Assembly: GCA_030697365.1 (NCBI GenBank) | Contig: JAUYQH010000180.1 | Coordinates: forward strand, 1-60,689 | From: Novosphingobium sp. | Lineage (GTDB): Bacteria > Pseudomonadota > Alphaproteobacteria > Sphingomonadales > Sphingomonadaceae | Reading direction: 5' to 3' | DNA length: 60,689 nucleotides | Shown: in pieces, positions 17,286 to 25,690 of the stretch | How the letters are laid out: the number at the start of each line of letters is the position of its first letter | Position numbering within the stretch: position 1 is the first letter of the stretch | Notes under the pieces: generated by a model | What the model was told of the DNA's origin: nothing | The model's database searches: none | Seen by the model: only the letters and a program-made list of their open reading frames with translations | Translations under genes and position numbers: made by a program

Positions 17286-18469
17286 AGCTGACCGGCATCC
17301 AGACCTTCGTGGTCGGCAACCCGCCACCGCATTTTGGCGGGCGCTATTTCGTCTTCGTCAAGCTGACCACGGCCTGCGGAATTTCCGGGGTGGGCGAGGC
17401 CTATTGCGTACCGTTCGAGCCGCATCTGGTGGCCCGGATGATCGAGGATGTTTTCGCGCGTTACGCCGAGGGCACCGATCCGCACGATATCGAAGTGCTG
17501 TGGCGGCGGGTCTATTCCAGCGGATTTACCCAGCATCCCGACTTGACCGTGATGGGCGTGCTCAGCGCGCTGGAAATGGCCTGCTGGGATATCATCGGCA
17601 AGGCGGCGAACCAGCCGGTTTACAAACTGCTTGGTGGCCAAGTTCATGAACGGCTGCGCGCCTACACCTATATCTATCCGCGCCCCGGTGATCGTAGCGA
17701 TGTCTATCACGATCCCGATCTGGCGGCGGAGCGCGCGGGCGAATATCTGGTGCAGGGCTTCACCGCGCTGAAGTTCGATCCGGCCGGGGCTTACTCGGCC
17801 TTCGACGGGCGGCAGCTTTCGCTGGAGGCACTCGATCTGTCGGAGCGCTTCGCCCGGAAATTGCGCGAAGCGGTCGGGATGAAGGCCGATCTGCTGTTCG
17901 GCACGCACGGGCAGATGACCGCCGCTGGCGCAATCCGGCTGGCCAAGCGGCTTGAACTCTATGATCCTCTGTGGCTGGAAGAGCCCGTCCCGCCCGACGC
18001 GCCCGAGGAAATGGCCAAGGTTGCCCGCGCCACCAGCATCCCCATCGCGACCGGCGAGCGGCTTGCCACCAAATACGATTTCGCGCGGCTGCTGGCCGCC
18101 GGCAGCGCGGCGATCTTCCAGATGAATCTGGGCCGGGTCGGCGGGCTGCTCGAGGCCAAAAAGATCGCCGGGATGGCCGAGGTCCACCATGTCCAGATAG
18201 CGCCGCATCTTTACTGCGGACCGATTGTGGGCGCGGCCAATATCCAGCTTGCGACCTGCTCGCCCAATTTCTTGATCCTTGAGAGCATCGAGACATGGGG
18301 GGGCTTCCATTCCGAGATCCTCAAGAGCCCAATCCCGTTCGAGGTTGGCCATGTCATTCCGCCGACTGCGCCGGGCCTGGGGGTCGAACTCGACGAAGAC
18401 GTGGCGCTGGCCAATCCCTATACCGGGTCCATGCTTCATCTCGAGATGACCCAGCACCCGGTTCGCTGA
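17282..18469 (+). CDS. Enolase-superfamily (mandelate racemase group) enzyme
   Basis: A 395-residue protein of the mandelate racemase/muconate lactonising family, which contains sugar-acid dehydratases and cycloisomerases. It has the N-terminal capping domain (GISGVGEAYC), a barrel lysine in ALKFDPAG, metal-ligand glutamates in LWLEEPVPPD and IATGERLATKY, and the His of the C-terminal base in IAPHLYCGPI. Oddly, the strand that normally supplies the first metal ligand (Asp-x-Asn/His) reads FGTHGQ, with Gly at the Asp position. The neighbouring ALDH and GMC enzymes suggest oxidation of a sugar to an acid followed by dehydration here. The exact reaction is unknown. Confidence 0.85.
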   Translation: MKLTGIQTFVVGNPPPHFGGRYFVFVKLTTACGISGVGEAYCVPFEPHLVARMIEDVFARYAEGTDPHDIEVLWRRVYSSGFTQHPDLTVMGVLSALEMACWDIIGKAANQPVYKLLGGQVHERLRAYTYIYPRPGDRSDVYHDPDLAAERAGEYLVQGFTALKFDPAGAYSAFDGRQLSLEALDLSERFARKLREAVGMKADLLFGTHGQMTAAGAIRLAKRLELYDPLWLEEPVPPDAPEEMAKVARATSIPIATGERLATKYDFARLLAAGSAAIFQMNLGRVGGLLEAKKIAGMAEVHHVQIAPHLYCGPIVGAANIQLATCSPNFLILESIETWGGFHSEILKSPIPFEVGHVIPPTAPGLGVELDEDVALANPYTGSMLHLEMTQHPVR

Positions 18470-18470
18470 G

Positions 18471-20111
18471 GTGGACGAGTTTGATTATGTGATCGTCGGC
18501 GCGGGAACCGCGGGCTGCGTCCTTGCCAACCGGCTGACCGAAGATGGCGAGGCCACCGTGCTGCTGCTCGAAGCAGGCGGCAGCGACCGGACGATCTGGA
18601 TCCAGTTGCCGATAGGCTACGGGCGTACCTTCTTCGATCCCCGGGTCAACTGGATGTACGAAACCGCGCCGGTGCCGGGGCTGGGCGGGCGCAGCAGCTA
18701 TTGGCCGCGAGGCAAGGTGGTTGGCGGATCGGGCTCGGTCAACGCGATGGTCCATGTTCGCGGTCAGCCGCAGGATTTCGACGGGTGGCGCGAACGGGGC
18801 AATGTCGGTTGGGGTTGGGACGATGTTCTTCCCTACTTCATCCGCGCGGAAGACCACGATCATGGGGCCAGTGACTGGCATGGCGTGGGCGGACCGCAAC
18901 ACGTCACCGATTTCAGCGCACGGGCGCATCCGTTGTGCCAACGCTTTATCGCGGCTGCGCAAACGCTGGGAATGCCCTTCACGTCCGATTTCAACGGGCC
19001 GGACTGTGAAGGGGTGGGCATCTTCCAGATCAATACCCGCAAGGGTCGCCGGGCTTCGACCGCGAATGAATATCTGCGCCCGGCGCTGCGGCGCGGCGGG
19101 GTAGAGCTGCGCACCAAAGCCCAGGCCACGCGCGTCCTGTTCACCGGCAAGCGCGCGACCGGCGTCGAATACCGGCGCGGCGGCCAGGCTAAAGAGGTTC
19201 GGGCTCGCCGTGAGGTCATTCTGGCAGGTGGCGCAATCAATTCGCCGCAGCTGCTCCAGCTCTCGGGAATTGGCGACGCACGACGTCTCAACGGCTTGGG
19301 TATAGCGCCCGTGATCGACGCCCCGTCGGTTGGCTGCAATCTGCAGGACCACCTGGCAGTGAGCTATTTCTACAAGACCAGCGTTCCAACCCTGAACGAC
19401 GAGCTTGGTCCGCTTTGGGGCAAGTTCAAAGCGGGGCTGCACTATCTGCTCAATCGCGGCGGGCCGCTGTCGTTGAGCGTCAATCAGGGTGGCGGCTTCG
19501 TCCGCAGCGGGCCGGAGCAGCAACGGGTCAACCTTCAGTTCTATTTCAGCCCCGTCAGCTATACCCAGACACCCTTGTCGGAACGAAGGCTGCTCAATCC
19601 CGATCCCTTTTCAGCCTTCCTGCTTTCCTTCAATGCCTGCCACCCGACCAGTCGGGGAGAGTTGCATGTCACCTCGCCCGATCCGCTGTGTTATCCCGCG
19701 ATCCAGCCCAATTATCTTTCGACGGATCATGACCTGGCGGAAGCGCGGATGGGGATTTGTCTGTTGCGAGAGCTGACACAGGCCGCTCCGCTTGCGGAAA
19801 TCATCACCGAAGAACTCGTGCCGGGCTGCCAGATGCAAGGCGATGAGGCCCTGCTCCAGGATTTCCGGCAGCGCGCCGATACGGTTTATCACCCTACATC
19901 GACCTGCATGATGGGCCCGGATCCCGCAACCAGCGTGGTCGATGCACGGCTCAGGGTGCACGGCGTGGAAGCGCTGCGGGTGGTCGATGCCTCGATCTTC
20001 CCGACAATCACTTCGGGCAATACCAACGCGCCCACAGTGATGGTCGCCGAAAAAGGGGCGGCAATGATCATCGCGGATGCACGGGCAAGGAGCGAGCAGC
20101 TTGCAGTATAA
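18471..20111 (+). CDS. GMC-family flavin oxidoreductase
   Basis: A 546-residue glucose-methanol-choline oxidoreductase. The N-terminal FAD site is VIVGAGTAGCVLANRL with LLLEAGG. The GMC signatures are PRGKVVGGSGSVNAMVHVRG and GAINSPQLLQLSGIG. The C-terminal catalytic region holds YHPTSTCMMG (His) and FPTITSGNTNAPTVMVAEKGA (Asn and FAD contact). It would oxidise an alcohol or sugar hydroxyl to the carbonyl. It resembles choline dehydrogenases, but such similarity is shared by the whole family and there is no betaine aldehyde dehydrogenase directly coupled. The start is GTG, 1 bp after the enolase-superfamily stop. Confidence 0.88.
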   Translation: MDEFDYVIVGAGTAGCVLANRLTEDGEATVLLLEAGGSDRTIWIQLPIGYGRTFFDPRVNWMYETAPVPGLGGRSSYWPRGKVVGGSGSVNAMVHVRGQPQDFDGWRERGNVGWGWDDVLPYFIRAEDHDHGASDWHGVGGPQHVTDFSARAHPLCQRFIAAAQTLGMPFTSDFNGPDCEGVGIFQINTRKGRRASTANEYLRPALRRGGVELRTKAQATRVLFTGKRATGVEYRRGGQAKEVRARREVILAGGAINSPQLLQLSGIGDARRLNGLGIAPVIDAPSVGCNLQDHLAVSYFYKTSVPTLNDELGPLWGKFKAGLHYLLNRGGPLSLSVNQGGGFVRSGPEQQRVNLQFYFSPVSYTQTPLSERRLLNPDPFSAFLLSFNACHPTSRGELHVTSPDPLCYPAIQPNYLSTDHDLAEARMGICLLRELTQAAPLAEIITEELVPGCQMQGDEALLQDFRQRADTVYHPTSTCMMGPDPATSVVDARLRVHGVEALRVVDASIFPTITSGNTNAPTVMVAEKGAAMIIADARARSEQLAV

Positions 20112-21078
20112 CCATCTCGGCCCACTCGAAAACGTGAGCCGGCTGTCGCTGGGCGGTGGCGGGCTGGGGCAAATCTGGGGCGAGACCACCCGCGGTGAAG
20201 CGATTGCGACCCTGGACGCTGCTGTTACGGCTGGAATTACGCTGATCGATACGGCGCCAATCTATCTCAACTGCGAGAACGTCGTGGCCGAGACCTTTGC
20301 CGGAAGGCTGCCGGACGGCGTCCGGATCACCACCAAGTGCATGCTGGGCGAGCCGGAGAGTGGCAGCATTGCCGGCATGCTCGAAGTGTCGCTCAATGCG
20401 AGCATGGCGGCGATGCGGCTGGATCATGCCGATGTCTTTTTCCTCCACAGCAACATCTGCGAGGATGATGCCGTTTTTGCCTTCGGAAATGAGCATCGCC
20501 GCCGCTTTGCCACGCCGTGGAGCCAATATGTCGGCGAAGTGGTCCCGGCTTTCGAGCGGCTCAAGCAGCAAGGCCGGATTGGCGCCTGGGGGATCACCGG
20601 GATCGGTGTGCCGCAGACGATCATCAAGGCACTGAACCATGAGACGAAGCCGGATGTAGTTCAGGCGATTACCAATCTGCTCGATTCCCCCGGCGCGATC
20701 CGCCGCTTTGAGCAAGCCGCCATTCCGCGCGAAATCATCGCCGCGGCCAGCGCGCAAGGGGTCGGTGTCATGGGGATCCGCGCGGTTCAGGCTGGTGCGC
20801 TGACCGCTGCAATCGACCGCCCGCTCAAGGACAGCCACCCGGAAGCTGCCGATTATCGCCGGGCCGAACCCTACCGGGCACTCTGCGCTGAACTCGACAT
20901 CGATCCGGCGCTGCTCGCACATCGTTATGCGCTTGATATGGTAGGTGTCGATACGGTCGTTCTCGGCGTCAAGAACCGCACCGAGCTGAAGCAATGCATC
21001 GAAGCAGAGGCGCTTGGACCCTTGTCGGTTGATCTCAAGGTCAGACTCGAAGACTTGCGTCAACAACTCACCGCCTAG
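20101..21078 (+). CDS. Aldo/keto reductase (aldose 1-dehydrogenase-like)
   Basis: A 325-residue aldo/keto reductase: LSLGGGGLGQIWGE, DTAPIYLNCE (active-site Asp and Tyr), TTKCML (Lys), FLHSN and GVMGIRAVQAG are in family order. It may oxidise an aldose at C1 or reduce a ketone. The start is placed at a TTG with AAGGAG 8 nt before it, overlapping the GMC stop by 11 nt; an upstream in-frame ATG at 20077 lies inside the GMC gene. It is the last gene of the region 3 unit, 92 bp before the LysR gene. Confidence 0.82.
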   Translation: MQYNHLGPLENVSRLSLGGGGLGQIWGETTRGEAIATLDAAVTAGITLIDTAPIYLNCENVVAETFAGRLPDGVRITTKCMLGEPESGSIAGMLEVSLNASMAAMRLDHADVFFLHSNICEDDAVFAFGNEHRRRFATPWSQYVGEVVPAFERLKQQGRIGAWGITGIGVPQTIIKALNHETKPDVVQAITNLLDSPGAIRRFEQAAIPREIIAAASAQGVGVMGIRAVQAGALTAAIDRPLKDSHPEAADYRRAEPYRALCAELDIDPALLAHRYALDMVGVDTVVLGVKNRTELKQCIEAEALGPLSVDLKVRLEDLRQQLTA

Positions 21079-21170
21079 CCGGGTCGATCACCCATTCGTC
21101 AGATTATTTTACCGGTCCAGCCAGGAGTGATAAGCATCGACCGAAACCAAGGCCAAGCGAGTCCCGCCCG

Positions 21171-22103
21171 ATGCATGCCAAGATCGATCTGAAGCGCTTG
21201 CCGCCATTGAAGGCGCTCAGAGGATTCGAGGCCGCAACCCGGCACCAGAGCATTCGGGATGCCGCCGGTGAACTGTGTCTGACCCATCCGGCGGTCAGCC
21301 ACCAAGTCCAGTTGATCGAAGAGGCGTTGGGTGTCGCACTGTTCGCGCAGGAGGGGCGCCACATCGTCTCGACCAACGAAGGGCGCGTGCTTTACCCCTA
21401 TGTCAGATCCGCATTTGAATCGCTGCTCGAAGGTGTTCAGGCGGTGCATCGTCATGCGCTGGACAAGCCGCTGCGGGTGCAGACCTATGTGACCGCCTCG
21501 ATCCGCTGGCTGGCCAAACGCGTGCCCCAATTCCTCAGCCAGCATCCCGAAATAAAACTGACGCTCAGCACTTGCGCAGTTGAATGGGAATTCGATGAAA
21601 TCCATGCCGATGTCGGGCTGGTCTATTGCGAGGTGGCGCCCGATCCCGCCAAATACCACTGGATGCCATTGTTCGAATATGCGCTCTTTCCGGTGTGCAG
21701 CCCCGAAATGCTCAATAGGATTGGCCCCACGGCAACCATTGCCGATCTGATGCAGCAGCCGCTGGTGGCGATCTACACCGAGGTGCAGAACTGGGAAAGC
21801 TGGTTCACCTCGGCCGGGGTCAGCTTTGAGCCCAAGGTACCCTATCTGATGGTCGATACGCTGGCCGTCGCGCTGGAAATGGCGCTGAATGGCGAAGGCG
21901 TTGCGCTGGTCAACGGGCCATTCGTGGACCAGGATCTGGCCGCGGGGCGACTGGTCCGACCATCATCGCATGTCGAGATTTGCCCGGGCGCCTGGGGGCT
22001 GATCTGCCGCAGGGACATGAAGGAAAACCTGCGTATCCGCACCTTCATGGACTGGATGGCCGACCATGTTGCCGGAGCGACGGCCATCCCTATTCCAGGC
22101 TGA
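21171..22103 (+). CDS. LysR-type transcriptional regulator (GcvA-like)
   Basis: A 310-residue LysR regulator. Residues about 12-70 form the winged HTH (PPLKALRGFEAATRHQSIRDAAGELCLTHPAVSHQVQLIEEALG), followed by a substrate-binding-type sensor domain. The ALRGFEA and HPAVSHQ spelling places it in the GcvA-like subgroup. It follows the region 3 enzymes on the same strand after 92 bp and its 3' end overlaps the convergent aldehyde dehydrogenase gene by 14 bp. It could control region 3 or the opposing ALDH unit. Confidence 0.9.
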   Translation: MHAKIDLKRLPPLKALRGFEAATRHQSIRDAAGELCLTHPAVSHQVQLIEEALGVALFAQEGRHIVSTNEGRVLYPYVRSAFESLLEGVQAVHRHALDKPLRVQTYVTASIRWLAKRVPQFLSQHPEIKLTLSTCAVEWEFDEIHADVGLVYCEVAPDPAKYHWMPLFEYALFPVCSPEMLNRIGPTATIADLMQQPLVAIYTEVQNWESWFTSAGVSFEPKVPYLMVDTLAVALEMALNGEGVALVNGPFVDQDLAAGRLVRPSSHVEICPGAWGLICRRDMKENLRIRTFMDWMADHVAGATAIPIPG

Positions 22104-23598
22104 ACCAGGCTGATTTGGATTGCATGTAGCCGGCCAGGCATTCGAGCGATTTGTCGCGGGTATTGCCCGATTGCTTGTAGCCGCCGAACGGCTGGGTCAT
22201 GTCGCCATCGCCAAAGCAATTGACCCACACCACTCCTGCCTCGAGCGCCTTGACCACACGGTGGGCGCAATTGACGTCGCTGGTCCAGACGCCGGCGGCG
22301 AGGCCATAGATCGAGTCATTGGCCAGGCGGATCGCCTCAGCCTCGTCGCGGAACGAGAACAGCGCTGCGACCGGCCCGAACACCTCTTCACGGCCGACGG
22401 CCATGGTGGGCGTAAGCCCGGTGAACAGCGTCGGCATGATGTAGGAACCATCGGGGCGCGAACGATCGTCGCACCCGCCCAGCATCAGTTCGGCCCCCTC
22501 GGCTTTGCCCGTTTCGATCCAGCGCAAAACATCGCGCTGATGGGCGCGGGTGACCATCGGACCGAGGGTCGTTGCCGGATCGAGTGGATCGCCGGGCCGG
22601 TAAAGCTGGCCCGCGCGGGCGACGAAGCGCGCGACGAATTCATCGTGGATATCGGCGTGAACCAGCAACCGCGATCCCGCGTTGCAGACCTGGCCGGCAT
22701 TGTCGAAGATTCCCATGATCGCGCGGTCGACGGCCACATCCAGATCGACCAGATCGGGCATGAATATCTGAGGGCTCTTGCCCCCGGTTTCCAGCGAAAC
22801 GCGCTTGAGGTTGGATTCGCCGGCGTAGATCATCAACTGCTTGCCCACCGCGGTCGAGCCCGTGAAGCTGATCTTGGCGACGTCGGAGTGCAAGGCCAGG
22901 GCTCGTCCGGCATCATGCCCGCGGCCGTTGACTACGTTGAACACGCCCGCTGGTCCGCCGGCTTCGAGGAACAACTGCGCCAGCCTGATGCAGGACAGCG
23001 GCGCCTGTTGTGCCGGTTTGAGGATCACGCAGTTGCCGCCCGCCAGCGCCGGGGCGACTTTCCAGGTCGCCATCAGCAACGGATAGTTCCAGGCCGAAAT
23101 CGCCCCGACAATGCCGAGCGGTTCGCGCGCGATCAGGTGTACCGCGCCATGCGGGCTGTTGGTGACCGCGCCAGCCACCTTGTCGATGCACTCGCCGAAA
23201 TAGCGGATCGTTACGATCGTTTCGGGCAGGTCGATGGTCAGTGCGTCATTGATCGGCTTGCCCATGCTGAGCGTTTCGAGCAACGCCAGTTCCGCCGCAT
23301 GGGCTTCCACCAGATCTGCCCAGCGGCGAAAGATATCCATCCGCTGGCGCGGCGGCATATGCCGCCAGCGGCCATCGTCCCAGGCGCTGCGGGCGGACGC
23401 GACTGCAAGCTCGATGTCGGCGGCGGTTCCGCACGCCATTTCGGCGACGGTGGCTCCGTCGGCGGGATTGATCACGGCGAACAGTTCGCCGCCGGCGGCG
23501 TTGCGACACTGGCCGTCGATCACCAGCCTGGTCTCGATCGCCAGCGAGTGCGTCAGAGCCTGCCAGCCGGCATGTTCGGTCGGTGTCGCAGTGGTCAT
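22090..23598 (-). CDS. Aldehyde dehydrogenase (PuuC/betaine-aldehyde type)
   Basis: A 502-residue ALDH oxidising an aminoaldehyde or related aldehyde with NAD(P). It shows ISAWNYPLLMATWKVAPAL, the FTGSTAVGK loop, Glu in LETGGKSPQIF, catalytic Cys in DNAGQVCNAGSRLL and the C-terminal QPFGGYKQSGNTRDKSLE. The opening and DNAGQVC spelling match the gamma-glutamyl-aminobutyraldehyde / betaine aldehyde group. It lies 17 bp after the 3-hydroxyisobutyrate-dehydrogenase-like gene on the same strand, so the two are one transcript. It could oxidise semialdehydes produced by the nearby omega-aminotransferase. That link is inference. Confidence 0.9.
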   Translation of the reverse strand: MTTATPTEHAGWQALTHSLAIETRLVIDGQCRNAAGGELFAVINPADGATVAEMACGTAADIELAVASARSAWDDGRWRHMPPRQRMDIFRRWADLVEAHAAELALLETLSMGKPINDALTIDLPETIVTIRYFGECIDKVAGAVTNSPHGAVHLIAREPLGIVGAISAWNYPLLMATWKVAPALAGGNCVILKPAQQAPLSCIRLAQLFLEAGGPAGVFNVVNGRGHDAGRALALHSDVAKISFTGSTAVGKQLMIYAGESNLKRVSLETGGKSPQIFMPDLVDLDVAVDRAIMGIFDNAGQVCNAGSRLLVHADIHDEFVARFVARAGQLYRPGDPLDPATTLGPMVTRAHQRDVLRWIETGKAEGAELMLGGCDDRSRPDGSYIMPTLFTGLTPTMAVGREEVFGPVAALFSFRDEAEAIRLANDSIYGLAAGVWTSDVNCAHRVVKALEAGVVWVNCFGDGDMTQPFGGYKQSGNTRDKSLECLAGYMQSKSAWFSLE

Positions 23599-23615
23599 GT
23601 TGGGGCGTCCGTAGG

Positions 23616-24569
23616 TCAGCGTTTGGGTACGACCTCATAGCCCGCTTCCTCGGGCTCATCATCGACCATCTGATCCGGAAAGCCGGTTCCGAGCACTTTG
23701 ATCCCCAGAGGCTCTTCATAGCGCCGAATGATGTTGGGCGAGAACTCGCGCGGGCCGAAACTGGCCTCGCCCTCCTTGAACAGCCGCACGATCAGCGGCG
23801 ACAGCTCTACCGGCACTTTCGCGTCGTGGGCGATCTTGTCGAACAGGCCGATATCCTTGCTGACCAGATCCATCGTGAAGTTGATGTCGCGACTGCCGTT
23901 GAGGATGACCTGGCTTTCGGTTTCATGCACGAAGCTGTTGCCCGAAGAGATGCGGATCGCCTCGAAGGTCGTGTTCATGTCCAGCCCGATGGCCTTGCAC
24001 GTGGTGAGCGCCTCGGCCAGCGCCACGAGGTGGACGGTGCACAGGTAGTTGGTCATAACCTTCAGTTGCGAGGCCGTGCCAAGCTCACCGGTGTGGAGGA
24101 TGCGGCGGCCCATGGTGGTCAGCACGGGCAACACCGCCTCGAATGCGGCGCGCGGGCCGCCTACGAAAATCGCGATGTTGCCAGTGTCGGCGCGGTGGCA
24201 GCCTCCCGATACCGGGCATTCGAGAAACATCGCACCGCGTGCTTCGACCAGGGCTCCAAGCCTGATCGCTTCGGAATAGTCGGTAGTGCTCATTTCGAGC
24301 CAGATCTGGCCCGGTCGCATGGCTTGCAGGAAACCGTCGGGCCCTTCGGCGACCGCACTGCTTGCGGCAGGCGAGGGGAGGCAAGTGACAATCAGGTCAA
24401 CCGCTTCGCACAAGGCTATTGGCGACGTCGTCGCTTTGGCGCCGCGCTCGACATATTCGGCCACCAACACATCATCAAGATCGCGCACGGTAACGTCGTG
24501 GCCATTGCGAATAAGACTGCCCGCCAGCTTGCCGCCGACATTTCCGAGCCCGATAAAACCGATTTTCAT
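23616..24569 (-). CDS. 3-hydroxyisobutyrate dehydrogenase-like oxidoreductase
   Basis: A 317-residue beta-hydroxyacid dehydrogenase. It has an N-terminal Rossmann site (GFIGLGNVGGKLAGSLIRNG), a substrate-binding loop (CPVSGGCHRADTGNIAIFVGG) and the catalytic Lys in ASQLKVMTNYL. The family reversibly oxidises 3-hydroxy acids to semialdehydes with NAD(P)+, which would feed the ALDH encoded just downstream. A 167-bp spacer separates it from the SDR gene upstream, so it probably has its own promoter. The C-terminal tail is a little longer than in typical members. Confidence 0.88.
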   Translation of the reverse strand: MKIGFIGLGNVGGKLAGSLIRNGHDVTVRDLDDVLVAEYVERGAKATTSPIALCEAVDLIVTCLPSPAASSAVAEGPDGFLQAMRPGQIWLEMSTTDYSEAIRLGALVEARGAMFLECPVSGGCHRADTGNIAIFVGGPRAAFEAVLPVLTTMGRRILHTGELGTASQLKVMTNYLCTVHLVALAEALTTCKAIGLDMNTTFEAIRISSGNSFVHETESQVILNGSRDINFTMDLVSKDIGLFDKIAHDAKVPVELSPLIVRLFKEGEASFGPREFSPNIIRRYEEPLGIKVLGTGFPDQMVDDEPEEAGYEVVPKR

Positions 24570-24736
24570 AGCAGGTTTCTGAGCTCAATCGCCATTGTTT
24601 TCAGGCCGATTAGACCGACGCGCTCTTACTGCCACAAATGAAAAATTTGGGCGCAGCGGTGAATTTTTTTGCCGAGATCAGATGCCGAGAACCAGCGAAT
24701 GGTCAGTGTCGCCAAGAGGGACGAGCGGCCAAATTG

Positions 24737-25522
24737 TCAACCAGCCCGATCGCCCCGGACTCGTGTTTCGATCCGCAGCGAGTCCCAGCTGGCATCGGCA
24801 GTCCAGCCGCCATCGACCGGCAAGGACACGCCGTTGATGAAACTGTCCTCGCGGGCGAGGAACAGGATCGCGGCGGCGACATCTTCGGGCCGCGCGAACC
24901 GCGCCATCGGTACGCGGTTGGTGATATCTTCGTCGTGATAGGCGCCCGCCCGTTGGTCGACCGCGTCCATTTCGGTCTTGATCCAGCCGGGACAAACCGC
25001 GTTCACCCGCACCCCCCGCCCGCCCCATTCGCTCGCCAGCGTCCGGGTCAGGCCGACCAGGCCGTGCTTCGAGGCGTTGTAGGCCGCCCGGTGGATCACC
25101 CCGTGCAGACCCGCAATCGAGGCAACATTGACGATGCTGCCAAGCCCCCGCTCCAGCATCTGCGCGCCAAATGCGCGGCATAGCAGGAACGGACCTTGCA
25201 GATTGATCGCCATGACCCGTTGCCACTGATCGAGACTGGTATCTTCTGCAGCGCAGATGAGGCTGATCCCGGCATTGTTGATCAGCACATCCGCGCCGCC
25301 TTGGTCCACGGCAACCCTGGCGGCCAGCGTAGCGACGAATTCTTCGGACGCGACATCTCCGCTCAGGCCCGAAATGCTCAACCCATCGGCGGCAAGTTCC
25401 GCAAAGGCGGAGTCTAGCGGCTGGATGTCGGTCAGCACCACATGATAGCCGGCGTTTCCAAAAAGCCGCGCGGTTGCAAGGCCCACACCCTGAGCCGCGC
25501 CGGTGATCACCGCTGTTTTCAT
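24737..25522 (-). CDS. Short-chain dehydrogenase/reductase
   Basis: A 261-residue classical SDR: cofactor loop TGAAQGVGLA, NNAGIS, catalytic Ser in NVASIAG and Tyr-x3-Lys in AAYNASKHG, with the PG motif CPGWIKTEM. The ATG at 25522 is chosen over an extension to 25546 because GAGGACAG lies directly upstream. It is divergent from the module A operon across a 168-bp spacer, so the two are likely co-regulated. The substrate is probably a hydroxy acid or alcohol from the same pathway, not deducible from the sequence. Confidence 0.9.
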   Translation of the reverse strand: MKTAVITGAAQGVGLATARLFGNAGYHVVLTDIQPLDSAFAELAADGLSISGLSGDVASEEFVATLAARVAVDQGGADVLINNAGISLICAAEDTSLDQWQRVMAINLQGPFLLCRAFGAQMLERGLGSIVNVASIAGLHGVIHRAAYNASKHGLVGLTRTLASEWGGRGVRVNAVCPGWIKTEMDAVDQRAGAYHDEDITNRVPMARFARPEDVAAAILFLAREDSFINGVSLPVDGGWTADASWDSLRIETRVRGDRAG

Positions 25523-25690
25523 TCTGTCCTCATCACTTGGTCGCATAGGGATTTCTGGCCTTCCTACGCGCCAGACGATTGCCTGATGGATAAATTTTTT
25601 GAACCGATCCAGCCGAATTGGCCATTTGTCCTGATCGTCCTTCGCATCCTAATATCGGAGAATATATCCCCCCGAGAAAGCCCGATTCCA

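Noticed and set aside
18471..20111. Choline dehydrogenase (betA) assignment for the GMC gene
   Set aside because: It is linked to sugar-acid-type enzymes in overlapping genes and not to a betaine aldehyde dehydrogenase or the betaine modules. GMC similarity alone does not fix the substrate.
22120..23640. 506-codon open frame on the plus strand opposite the ALDH gene
   Set aside because: The minus-strand ALDH has all catalytic motifs; the opposite frame has no recognisable domain.
25523..25690. Glycine-type riboswitch upstream of the first DMGDH gene
   Set aside because: The spacer has no recognisable paired aptamer structure and is shared by two divergent promoters.
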